Below are positions 1 to 7,013 of a DNA stretch of 51,714 nt, piece after piece. Where the stretch lies: the NCBI GenBank assembly GCA_945883115.1, contig CAMCXA010000013.1, positions 1 to 51,714 of the forward strand. The letters are read 5' to 3'. This DNA is from Alsobacter soli (GTDB taxonomy: Bacteria > Pseudomonadota > Alphaproteobacteria > Rhizobiales > Beijerinckiaceae). Under the pieces are notes generated by a model. That model ran no database searches and was not told where the DNA came from. It was given only the letters and a program-made list of their open reading frames with translations. Positions within the stretch are counted from its first letter, which is position 1. Each line of letters opens with the position of its first letter. Both the position numbers and the translations under genes were made by a program.

Positions 1-325
1 TTTCAAAATCTTTTTCAAAAATATCTTGATATTCAGCGTGTAGTTTTTCTAACAACTTAAAAACACCTTGCCTTAAGTCAAACTCATATTGTTCTTGATG
101 AGTTCTAGAATTACTATTTTTTTGGTCCCAAAAGTTTTTTGAAAATTCAAAAAGTTGATCTTTTTTATCTAAAAATCTTTTGTCATCTTCATCATAGTCG
201 CATTTAAGTTCTGGTAATCTTTCAATTTCTTGATGCTTCCAATTTGTAAGTCGTCCACTAGTTCTACTTAAGCGTAATTTAGATGATACTAGGTCTACAA
301 ATAGGGATGTTTTTAATGTAGCCAT
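1..325 (-). CDS. Unknown protein, 3' part cut by window edge
   Basis: An open frame runs from an ATG at 325 leftwards off the window, 108 codons without a stop. The protein begins MATLKTSLFVDL and becomes strongly charged, rich in Lys, Glu and Asp with scattered aromatics (for example FWDQKN and HAEYQDIFEKD), suggesting a soluble helical protein. I do not recognise a family. Its start lies 7 bp after the stop of the H-NS-like gene upstream on the same strand, so the two are probably co-transcribed. Codon use is AT-rich like the other genes of the left edge and unlike everything after 1.9 kb. A phage or plasmid gene is plausible but not shown. Confidence 0.6.
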   Translation of the reverse strand, partial: MATLKTSLFVDLVSSKLRLSRTSGRLTNWKHQEIERLPELKCDYDEDDKRFLDKKDQLFEFSKNFWDQKNSNSRTHQEQYEFDLRQGVFKLLEKLHAEYQDIFEKDFE

Positions 326-332
326 GAGTGTC

Positions 333-554
333 TCACTTGGTTGTTTTCTTAGCCACAGTCTTCTTAGCCGCCGTACCAGTGCCACGTTTCTTGCGTGTAG
401 CAAGCACACCCTTAAAGTCACTTGTCTTAAAGCCGTAAAGCTTAATCTCTTTCTTAATCCTATCAAGCACATTGCCACGTTCAGTCAGCATGGCGCTCTT
501 ACGTTCTTCTTCCAACTTAGCTATCTGTACATTGATTTCTTCTACACGGCTCAT
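333..554 (-). CDS. Small H-NS-like oligomerisation-domain protein with basic tail
   Basis: This is a 73-aa protein. Residues 1-35 form a charged amphipathic helix (ELEEERKS-like pattern). Residues 36-50 contain IKLYGFKTSDF, which resembles the end of the N-terminal oligomerisation domain of H-NS-family nucleoid proteins of proteobacteria (typical pattern I..YGL...DL). The expected C-terminal DNA-binding part with its Gly-Arg-Gly-Arg core is absent. Instead the protein ends in a Lys/Ala/Thr tail (residues 55-73, four KK pairs). The start is supported by an AAGGAA ribosome site about 6 bases upstream. It could be a short nucleoid protein that binds through its tail, or a modulator that hetero-oligomerises with a host H-NS; both are inference. 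The family assignment rests on pattern only. Confidence 0.6.
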   Translation of the reverse strand: MSRVEEINVQIAKLEEERKSAMLTERGNVLDRIKKEIKLYGFKTSDFKGVLATRKKRGTGTAAKKTVAKKTTK

Positions 555-590
555 ATAAGTTCCTTAGTGTGTTGTATGAATTGACATTTG

Positions 591-619
591 ACTGTACATA
601 GGGCACATTAAACTGTCAA
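591..619 (-). promoter_or_regulatory. Sigma-70-like promoter for the H-NS-like gene
   Basis: On the minus strand there is a perfect -35 TTGACA (619-614), a 17-nt spacer and TACAGT (596-591) matching four of six -10 positions. It lies about 37 bp upstream of the H-NS-like start codon and points towards it. Confidence 0.5.
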
Positions 620-630
620 TAGCTTGTAGA

Positions 631-807
631 ATGAAAAGCACATCAAGTGTACCAAAAAGCATTCACTTGTACACAGCACTGACAGAACACTTAGGACAAC
701 GAATGTTTGAAACAACTTTTAAGAACTTGGACGACACGCATCGTAAAGACGACGGCTGTAGTACAGAAATGGACTACATAGAGCAGACTAGTTGGGTGTT
801 ATTTTGA
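631..807 (+). CDS. Possible 58-aa protein, unknown
   Basis: This is a short open frame from ATG 631 to TGA 807, divergent from the H-NS-like gene. The protein starts MKSTSSVPKSIHLY and ends SWVLF; it is polar with several His and Asp residues and no recognisable domain. The ribosome site is weak (TAG-rich, no GGAG) and the promoter region would overlap that of the divergent gene. It is listed because the AT-rich left edge is otherwise gene-dense and phage-like. It may equally be a chance frame. Confidence 0.3.
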   Translation: MKSTSSVPKSIHLYTALTEHLGQRMFETTFKNLDDTHRKDDGCSTEMDYIEQTSWVLF

Positions 808-873
808 GTGGGATTGACTTTAAAACTTATTTTCTCGTAAGTCCAAAAGCACTAAAAATTTAGAGATTTGCAA

Positions 874-1368
874 ATGATATTTATCGATAAATTTAAAGTA
901 GAGGTACTTAATTTAGATACACATAAAGGTGGATTTTGTAATGTATTGCTTGATTTGCATAAACACTACCATCCAAGCAGTGAGTTAGGCAGTGGAAAAG
1001 TATCGCATTATTTTGATGAAGTGATGAGGGTAAATCTTGCAAAATATCAAGTATATGTTTGTTTAGATAGCGCGAATGATATTGTGGGTTTTGCCGCTTG
1101 TAATGAGTCGATTAGTTTTGTGGAATTGCAGTACGACAAGACGAATCAGCTACAAATTAAAGAATTTTTTGTAAGACACGAGTTTAGAAGTAAGGGTGTA
1201 GGTGGATTGCTAATGCAACGAATTTTGGAGGAAGCAAGGCGTATTGGTTGTTATAGAGTTGATTGGAATGTAAGAGATTGGAACAAAGAAGGCATTCGTT
1301 TTTATAAAAAATTCGGTGCTGAGTTTGTTGAAGATAGACTGAGTATGCGAATTGATTTATCTCTTTAG
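874..1368 (+). CDS. GNAT-family N-acetyltransferase
   Basis: This 164-aa protein has the GNAT fold signature. The acetyl-CoA pyrophosphate loop is RSKGVG at residues 105-110 (Q/R-x-x-G-x-G/A) following the hydrophobic strand IKEFFVRHEF. The C-terminal FYKKFGAEF (143-151) is the usual motif B end. The family transfers acetyl from acetyl-CoA to an amine; the substrate cannot be told. ATG 874 is preferred over an in-frame TTG at 868 because TTTAGAG sits about 9 bases upstream of the ATG. The gene is AT-rich, like the rest of the left edge, and is followed by a long non-coding stretch. A transferred or mobile-element cargo gene is plausible. Confidence 0.8.
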   Translation: MIFIDKFKVEVLNLDTHKGGFCNVLLDLHKHYHPSSELGSGKVSHYFDEVMRVNLAKYQVYVCLDSANDIVGFAACNESISFVELQYDKTNQLQIKEFFVRHEFRSKGVGGLLMQRILEEARRIGCYRVDWNVRDWNKEGIRFYKKFGAEFVEDRLSMRIDLSL

Positions 1369-1521
1369 ACTGGTATCGAACTTTTAAAGCTAATTGTTTT
1401 CGCTTGTTTTTAGACAGTTTTTCGACTTTGAATTAGTCTGCAACCTGTGTAAGTTAAGCTCCACTTAAGCGTTGAAAACGAATAGGATATTTGCTTTGTT
1501 AAAAACAGTCTCAATTCCGTC

Positions 1522-1541
1522 AAGTTACACAAAAGTTACAC
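1522..1541. repeat. Two direct copies of AAGTTACAC
   Basis: AAGTTACAC occurs at 1522-1530 and 1533-1541, one helical turn apart (11 bp from start to start). Tandem sites at this spacing can bind a dimeric or cooperative protein, but two copies may be chance in AT-rich DNA. Confidence 0.4.
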
Positions 1542-1630
1542 GCACTCATTTTGTCGGCTGTAAGTGTATGATTTATATATGTTTTTTGACCAAGTAACTA
1601 TTGAGTGGGAATAAACGGGCTGCTGTAGCG

Positions 1631-1690
1631 ACCGGACATTTACTGGTATTACCAGTTCCGGCGTTGGAACAACATGGGTGAATGTCCGGT
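1631..1690. repeat. Nested inverted repeats
   Basis: ACCGGACATT at 1631-1640 is perfectly inverted as AATGTCCGGT at 1681-1690. Between them lies the imperfect palindrome ACTGGTATTACCAGT at 1642-1656, whose arms are perfect (ACTGGTA/TACCAGT, one central base). The arrangement could form a branched hairpin or be paired protein-binding sites. It lies in the junction zone. Confidence 0.6.
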
Positions 1691-1816
1691 ACTTATAGCG
1701 AGAATAACCAGCCTTTGTTCCGCGTAAAAGGGAACGTTGGAGTTGGACACGTTTTGGCCGCCTGTGTTGGAGCGTGAACTGGACACGGAACCGGAACGTT
1801 GGACATCGTAATTTTA

Positions 1817-1860
1817 ATTGGACATTAATTGGAAAAGATCTGGAACTTGACTGGAAAACG
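1817..1860. repeat. Array of four 11-bp units, consensus AYTGGAAAANG
   Basis: Four consecutive 11-mers have TGGA in register at exact 11-bp steps (YTGGA at 1818, 1829, 1840 and 1851): ATTGGACATTA, ATTGGAAAAGA, TCTGGAACTTG, ACTGGAAAACG. Further TTGGA/CTGGA copies occur upstream at 1664, 1737, 1743, 1767, 1779 and 1799 with looser spacing. The helical phasing is iteron-like or operator-like. No function is assigned. Confidence 0.55.
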
Positions 1861-1937
1861 TTCTTGCGGATTTCTCTACCAAAATGGTGCGGGAGAACGT
1901 ATAGAGGGTGGAAATTGCTCTTAGCCACCGGATAGCC

Positions 1938-2600
1938 ATGACTGACATTTTCCGCGAGATTGACGAAGACATCCGCCGCGACCGTACGGTCGAGACGTTC
2001 AGGAAGTATGGCAGCTGGTTCATTGGGGCGGCGGTTCTGGTCGTTGCGTTGACGGGGGCTTATCGCTGGTATCAGCAGGACAAGCAGCACAAGGCCGAGA
2101 TTGCGGGCGGGCAGTTCGAGGCGGCGCTTGAGGCGTCTCGGGCGGGGAAGTCGGCGGAGGCCGAAGCTTTGCTCACTGATTTGGTGCAGGGCGCAGGTTC
2201 GGGCTATCGGGATCTTGCGCGGTTTCGTGTTGCATCCGAGATGGGGCTGACGTCGCCCGAGAAAGCAGTCAAGGCATTTGACGAATTGGCTGCGGATGCG
2301 CAGCTCGGGCCTCTGCTGCAGGGGCTTGCGCGTTTGCGGGCGGCGTATCTGGTTGCGGACAGTGCGAGCATGGACGAAATGAAGGCGCGGGTTGAGCCGC
2401 TCTTGCCTGCGGGCGGGGCATGGGGTTCATCGGCGCGCGAATTGCTCGGGTTGAAAGCGCTGAAGGCGAATGATTTCGAGGGTGCCGGAAAATATTTCGA
2501 TGCAATCATGACTGAGGATGCGGCGCCGCAAGCGTTGAAGCAGCGTGCCGAACTCTATCTCTCGCTGGTCCGCGGCGGGGCGGTTTCTGCGAAGCCCTGA
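1938..2600 (+). CDS. YfgM-like TPR protein, ancillary SecYEG subunit family
   Basis: This 220-aa protein has a short cytoplasmic N-terminus (MTDIFREIDEDIRRDR), one membrane segment at about residues 26-43 and a large periplasmic part. The periplasmic part has helical repeats of TPR type (GGQFEAALEASRAGKSAEAEALL; LLGLKALKANDFEGAGKYF). This layout is that of the tetratricopeptide-21/YfgM family, which associates with the Sec translocon and periplasmic chaperones. It sits 68 bp upstream of der on the same strand, the standard arrangement (compare yfgM-bamB-der), though bamB is absent. The start chosen is ATG 1938, giving the family's usual N-terminus; an in-frame upstream ATG (1908) would add an atypical extension lying in the repeat/junction zone. 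Confidence 0.8.
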   Translation: MTDIFREIDEDIRRDRTVETFRKYGSWFIGAAVLVVALTGAYRWYQQDKQHKAEIAGGQFEAALEASRAGKSAEAEALLTDLVQGAGSGYRDLARFRVASEMGLTSPEKAVKAFDELAADAQLGPLLQGLARLRAAYLVADSASMDEMKARVEPLLPAGGAWGSSARELLGLKALKANDFEGAGKYFDAIMTEDAAPQALKQRAELYLSLVRGGAVSAKP

Positions 2601-2668
2601 GCGGGCGGCGCACGGATAAGGGCGACGCTGCACAGGCAGCGCGCATTTGAACAGAAGGTTTTGACGTC

Positions 2669-4066
2669 ATGACTGTCACGGTCGCATTGGTCGGCCGACC
2701 GAATGTTGGTAAATCGACGCTTTTCAACCGTTTTGTCGGGAAAAAGCTCGCGCTCGTCGATGATCGCCCCGGTGTCACACGTGACCGGCGCGAAGGCGAG
2801 GGCCATCTCGGCGATCTGGATTTTATTGTTGTGGATACGGCGGGGCTGGAAGAGGGCTTTGCCGACCCGTTGCTGGACCGGATGCGCGGGCAGACGGAAC
2901 GGGCGATTGAAACGGCCGATATTATTCTTTTTATGATCGATACGCGCTCGGGTCTGACCCCGGCCGACCAGCATTTTGCCAATCGCGTGCGGCGTTCGTC
3001 GAAGCCGGTGATCCTGCTTGCCAACAAGGCGGAGGGCAAGTCGGGCATTCTGGACAGTTACGAGGCGTTCAAGCTCGGGCTCGGGGATCCGATCCCGATG
3101 TCGGCGGAACATGGCGAGGGGCTCGACTCGCTCTATCTGGCGATGCGGGAAAACTGGCCCTTTGAGGTCATTATTCCGAAGAAGCGCGAGAAGCGGGAAT
3201 TCATTGTTGCTCCGCCGGTCGAGGTCGAGGACGAGGATGTCGATGTCAATCGTCCGCTCAGGATTGCGATTGCGGGACGCCCGAATGTGGGGAAATCGAC
3301 GCTGATCAACCGTCTTTTGGGCGAGGACCGGCTTTTGACGGGGCCAGAGGCGGGGATTACGCGCGATTCGATCGGGATCGAGTTTGACTGGCATGGCCGG
3401 CAGATCAAGATGTTCGATACGGCGGGGATCAGGCGGCGTTCACGGGTCGAGGAGAAGCTCGAAAAGCTCTCGGTGGCGGATGCGTTGCGGGCGATCCGGT
3501 TTGCGGAAGTCGTGGTTATTCTGGTTGATTCAACAATCCCGCTTGAAAAGCAGGATCTGTCGATCCTGTCGCTGGTCGAGCGTGAAGGGCGGGGTTTGGT
3601 GATCGGGCTCAACAAATGGGACCTTGTCGAGAACCGGACGGAACTGCTCGATAAATTGCACGAGGAAGCGGAGCATCTACTGTCCAATGTGAAGGGCGTC
3701 GCCCTTGTGCCCGTTTCAGGCCTGACAGGCGAGGGGGCCGATGGTCTCTTGAAGGCGTGCATGGATGCGGAAGCCGTGTGGAACAAGCGGATTCCGACGG
3801 GGCAGTTGAACCGCTGGTTCGAACAGGTTTTAGAGCGTCATCCGCCGCCGGCGGTTGCCGGTCGCCGGATCAAGATGCGGTATGTGACGCAGATCAAGGC
3901 GCGGCCGCCGCATTTTGTGGTGTTCGGCAACCAGCTTGACCGGATGCCGGATTCCTATGTGCGGTATCTGGTCAACAGCTTGCGGGACACGTTCGAGTTG
4001 AATGGTGTGCCGGTGCGTGTCTCGATGCGGACGAGCGAAAATCCGTATGGCCGGAAGCGCGACTAG
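2669..4066 (+). CDS. der: Ribosome biogenesis GTPase Der
   Basis: This 465-aa essential GTPase assembles the 50S subunit. Two tandem Era-like G domains are visible. The first has P-loop GRPNVGKS at residues 9-16, DTAG and NKAE. The second has GRPNVGKS from residue 203, DTAG and NKWD. A C-terminal KH-like domain of about 120 residues follows, ending in the basic tail NPYGRKRD. Length matches the family. An AGAAGG ribosome site precedes ATG 2669. It is the second gene of a two-gene + strand unit with the YfgM-like protein and converges on the SDR gene with a 10-bp gap. Confidence 0.97.
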   Translation: MTVTVALVGRPNVGKSTLFNRFVGKKLALVDDRPGVTRDRREGEGHLGDLDFIVVDTAGLEEGFADPLLDRMRGQTERAIETADIILFMIDTRSGLTPADQHFANRVRRSSKPVILLANKAEGKSGILDSYEAFKLGLGDPIPMSAEHGEGLDSLYLAMRENWPFEVIIPKKREKREFIVAPPVEVEDEDVDVNRPLRIAIAGRPNVGKSTLINRLLGEDRLLTGPEAGITRDSIGIEFDWHGRQIKMFDTAGIRRRSRVEEKLEKLSVADALRAIRFAEVVVILVDSTIPLEKQDLSILSLVEREGRGLVIGLNKWDLVENRTELLDKLHEEAEHLLSNVKGVALVPVSGLTGEGADGLLKACMDAEAVWNKRIPTGQLNRWFEQVLERHPPPAVAGRRIKMRYVTQIKARPPHFVVFGNQLDRMPDSYVRYLVNSLRDTFELNGVPVRVSMRTSENPYGRKRD

Positions 4067-4076
4067 ACGTTCAGAC

Positions 4077-4826
4077 TCAGGCGGGTTTGCCCAAGGAGCG
4101 CAGGCGCGGCGTGCCGTTCGAGAAATCGAGCAGTTTGCCCGTCTCCGACCAGGCGGGTGAGGCGATCTCAACGAGTTTTGCGGCAAGGTGTTCTGGTGGC
4201 GGCAGGGTCTCGGGATCCTCGCCGGGCATGGCGGCGGCGCGCATGGCGGTGCGGGTGGCACCGGGATCAATCATCATGACTTTGATCGGGGTCGAGGCGG
4301 TTTCGTTCGCATAGGTGTGGCCGAGGGCTTCGAGCGCGGCCTTGGAGACGTTGTAGGGCCCCCAATAGGCCTTGTGTTTCCAGGCGGCGGACGAGGACAT
4401 GAAGATCACGCGGCCGGCATCCGACTTTTGCAGGAGCGGATCGAGCGAGCGGATCAGACGCCAATTCGCGGTGACGTTGACGGCCAGAATATCGTTCCAT
4501 GCGTCGGGCAGGACATGGCCGAGGGGCGAGATCGGGCCGAGGATCGCGCCATTGCCGAGAAAAATATCAAGCTTGCCCCAGCGCTCATGGATTGCGGCAC
4601 CGAGGCGATCAAGCCCGTCATAATCTTTCAACGAGCAGGGCACGAGGGTTGCGGGTTGGTGGCCCGCGGCTTGAATTTCATCATCAAGGGCTTCGAGCGC
4701 GCCTTGCGTGCGGGCGAGCGCAATGACGTGAGCGCCTTCAGCCGCGAAAGCGAGCGCCATGGCGCGGCCAATACCGCGGGAGGCGCCGGTGACGAGGGCG
4801 ATCCGATTTTCAAGCACGCGTGACAT
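4077..4826 (-). CDS. SDR-family NAD(P)-dependent oxidoreductase
   Basis: This is a 249-aa short-chain dehydrogenase. It has the cofactor loop TGASRGIG near residue 14, the catalytic Ser in the FMSSSAAW segment, and Tyr-x-x-x-Lys as YNVSK. The usual NNAG motif is replaced by GNGAILG. The substrate is unknown. Its ATG follows directly after the purF stop (no gap), so it is the last gene of the dnaB-alr-radA-cvpA-purF run and likely translated by coupling. An SDR in this position after purF is common in alphaproteobacteria, but its role is not established here. Confidence 0.9.
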   Translation of the reverse strand: MSRVLENRIALVTGASRGIGRAMALAFAAEGAHVIALARTQGALEALDDEIQAAGHQPATLVPCSLKDYDGLDRLGAAIHERWGKLDIFLGNGAILGPISPLGHVLPDAWNDILAVNVTANWRLIRSLDPLLQKSDAGRVIFMSSSAAWKHKAYWGPYNVSKAALEALGHTYANETASTPIKVMMIDPGATRTAMRAAAMPGEDPETLPPPEHLAAKLVEIASPAWSETGKLLDFSNGTPRLRSLGKPA

Positions 4827-6272
4827 TCAGCTTGCTTCCGCGAGGAGGGAGAGTTGTTTGGGGGATTTGACGGCCAAGTCAGTGAGGCCCGTCGGGTAAT
4901 CGCCCGTGAAGCAATGATCGGTAAATTGCGGCTGATCGGGATCGCGGGCCTCCTCACCCACGGCGCGGTAAATGCCGTCAAGCGAGAGGAAGGAGAGCGA
5001 GTCGCAGCCAATAAAGGCGCGCATCTCTTCGAGCGTGTGGGTGGCGGCGAGCAGGTTTTTCCGTTCCGGCGTGTCGATGCCGTAATAGTCCGGGTAGAGG
5101 ATGGGCGGGCTTGAAATCCGGAAATGGACTTCGGTGGCGCCAGCGTCGCGCATCATCTGCACGATTTTGATCGAGGTTGTGCCGCGGACGATGGAGTCGT
5201 CGATCAGGACGATGCGTTTGCCGGCAACGACGGAGCGGTTGGCGGAGTGTTTGAGACGGACGCCGAATTCGCGGATCGATTGGGTGGGCTGGATAAAGGT
5301 GCGGCCAACATAATGGTTGCGGATGATGCCGAGTTCATAGGGAATATTGGCGGCCTGCGAATAGCCGAGCGCGGCAGGCACGCCGGAATCGGGCACCGGG
5401 ATCACAACATCGACTTTAACGGGTGATTCGGTTGCGAGTTGTGCGCCCATGCGCTTGCGGACCTCATAGACAGAGCGGCCATGGACGACTGAATCGGGAC
5501 GGGCGAAATAGACATATTCGAAAATGCAGGGGCGGGCCTGACGCACGCCGAAGGGCTTGAGGGATTCCACGCCGCTCTCGGAGATGACGACAACTTCGCC
5601 GTTCTCGATGTCGCGGATGAAGCGCGCGCCGATAATATCGAGGGCGCAGGTCTCGGAGGCGAGGATGTAGCAGCCGTCGAGTTCGCCAAGAACGAGGGGG
5701 CGAATGCCGAGCGGATCGCGCGCGCCGACGAGCTTCTTGTTGGTGAGGCCGACGAAGGAATAGGCACCTTCGAGCTCCAGGATCGCCTCGATGAAGCGGT
5801 CGACAAAGGCGGGGCGTTTGCTGCGGGCGACGAGGTGGAGAATGGCTTCGGTGTCGCTGGTGGACTGGAAGATCGAGCCTTCCCGGATCAATTGGCGGCG
5901 CAAGGTAAGGCCGTTGGTGATGTTGCCATTATGGGCAACGGCAAATCCGCCGCCATCGAGTTCGGCGAACAGTGGCTGGACGTTGCGCAGGATGGTTTCG
6001 CCGGTTGTGGAATAGCGGGTGTGGCCAATGGCGGCGTTGCCTTTGAGGCGGTCAATAACGGCGTGATCGGAGAAATTATCGCCGACAAGGCCCATGCGGC
6101 GCTCCGAATGGAAACGGGCGCCGTCGAAGGTGACGATGCCGGCGGCTTCCTGACCGCGATGCTGCAGGGCGTGCAGGCCAAGCGCAGTGATGGCGGCGGC
6201 TTGCGGATGGCCGAAGACGCCGAAAACGCCGCATTCTTCCCTGAGACGATCCGAGAGCGGGTCAAACATCAT
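4827..6272 (-). CDS. purF: Amidophosphoribosyltransferase
   Basis: This 481-aa enzyme performs the first committed step of purine synthesis, turning PRPP and glutamine into phosphoribosylamine. The N-terminus reads MMFDPLSDRLREECGVFGV; the Cys of EECGVFG is the glutaminase nucleophile, exposed after propeptide removal. The PRPP loop is VLIDDSIVRGTT, preceded by VVIPVPDSGVPAALGY. ATG 6272 is preferred to an upstream in-frame TTG (6290), since AAAGG lies about 10 bases before it. The gene lies 32 bp after cvpA and abuts the downstream SDR. The cvpA-purF pairing is widely conserved. Confidence 0.97.
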   Translation of the reverse strand: MMFDPLSDRLREECGVFGVFGHPQAAAITALGLHALQHRGQEAAGIVTFDGARFHSERRMGLVGDNFSDHAVIDRLKGNAAIGHTRYSTTGETILRNVQPLFAELDGGGFAVAHNGNITNGLTLRRQLIREGSIFQSTSDTEAILHLVARSKRPAFVDRFIEAILELEGAYSFVGLTNKKLVGARDPLGIRPLVLGELDGCYILASETCALDIIGARFIRDIENGEVVVISESGVESLKPFGVRQARPCIFEYVYFARPDSVVHGRSVYEVRKRMGAQLATESPVKVDVVIPVPDSGVPAALGYSQAANIPYELGIIRNHYVGRTFIQPTQSIREFGVRLKHSANRSVVAGKRIVLIDDSIVRGTTSIKIVQMMRDAGATEVHFRISSPPILYPDYYGIDTPERKNLLAATHTLEEMRAFIGCDSLSFLSLDGIYRAVGEEARDPDQPQFTDHCFTGDYPTGLTDLAVKSPKQLSLLAEAS

Positions 6273-6304
6273 GGGCGGATAGCCTTTCAACCACTAATTC
6301 AGAT

Positions 6305-6892
6305 TTATTGGGCGGGTGCAGCGTTCGGATCGGTTTTTTCAGGCGTGGCGGGTGCCGCTCCAGGTGCTTCGGGCGCGGCAGGCTTCAAACGCTCGAGAAA
6401 AGCGGGGTCGGTCGGCAGGAAGGCGAGGAGCTGAAGGCCAGCCTCCTGAAGGATCGGGCGCAGTTTGGCATCGCGCACCCAGTCGGGATGCTGTTTCTCG
6501 CCGACGAGTTTGTCGAAGAACATGAACGCGATTGTTGCAATCAGAAAACCGCGGAAGGCACCGAACAGAAAACCCAAGGAACGATCCAGCGTTCCGATGC
6601 GCGAATCAAGGATGAGGTCGGAGATTTTAACTGTTACGAGAGAGACGATGACGAGGACGCCAAGGAACAGAACGGCGATGGTAACGGCCAGTGCGATCTG
6701 GGGATTGCTGATATAGGGCGTGGCGTAGTGCAACATGGCGGGATGCAGCGAATAGGCCGCAAAGGCGGCAATGACCCAGGAAGCGATCGCAAGAACCTCG
6801 CGGGTGAAACCGCGCACAGAAGCCAAGAGGGCTGATAACAGCACAATGCCGATGACGATGAGATCAAGGACGCTGACTGGAAACTCACTCAT
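6305..6892 (-). CDS. cvpA: CvpA family membrane protein
   Basis: This 195-aa inner-membrane protein has about four hydrophobic helices: VSVLDLIVIGIVLLSA, VLAIASWVIAAFAAYSL, IALAVTIAVLFLGVLVIV and an amphipathic/hydrophobic stretch around FLFGAFRGFLIATIAFM. The conserved CvpA segment RGFTREVLAIASW is present. The C-terminus is a Pro/Ala/Glu-rich tail. The family was named for colicin V production and is linked to envelope stress; the biochemical role is not settled. It sits between radA and purF in the same operon. Confidence 0.92.
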   Translation of the reverse strand: MSEFPVSVLDLIVIGIVLLSALLASVRGFTREVLAIASWVIAAFAAYSLHPAMLHYATPYISNPQIALAVTIAVLFLGVLVIVSLVTVKISDLILDSRIGTLDRSLGFLFGAFRGFLIATIAFMFFDKLVGEKQHPDWVRDAKLRPILQEAGLQLLAFLPTDPAFLERLKPAAPEAPGAAPATPEKTDPNAAPAQ

Positions 6893-7013
6893 ATGATTTT
6901 TACCCTTGTCGTCGATCCCGGCACGCCGCGCCGCTGATTGCGCGTATCAAGGCGCGCCTGTTGATTGCGTTCGGGTCCCTTATAGGGCCAAGCCACGGTT
7001 TCGTCACGTCTCA

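Larger units (their letters stand above)
1369..1937. other. Long non-coding stretch with composition change and repeats
   Basis: No convincing gene is seen in about 570 bp. Composition shifts from AT-rich (to about 1.6 kb) through an intermediate zone to the GC-rich chromosome at about 1.9 kb. It contains two spaced copies of a 9-mer, nested inverted repeats and a cluster of TGGA-containing units, listed separately. A minus-strand open frame at 1536-2090 has no codon bias or recognisable domain and overlaps the yfgM-like gene. Confidence 0.6.

Noticed and set aside
1536-2090. 184-codon minus-strand frame across the repeat zone
   Set aside because: It overlaps the yfgM-like gene antisense, contains low-complexity Arg/Gln stretches derived from the repeats and has no recognisable domain.
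2555-3394. 279-codon minus-strand frame opposite der
   Set aside because: Der is complete on the + strand; the frame crosses the gene boundary and has no domain.
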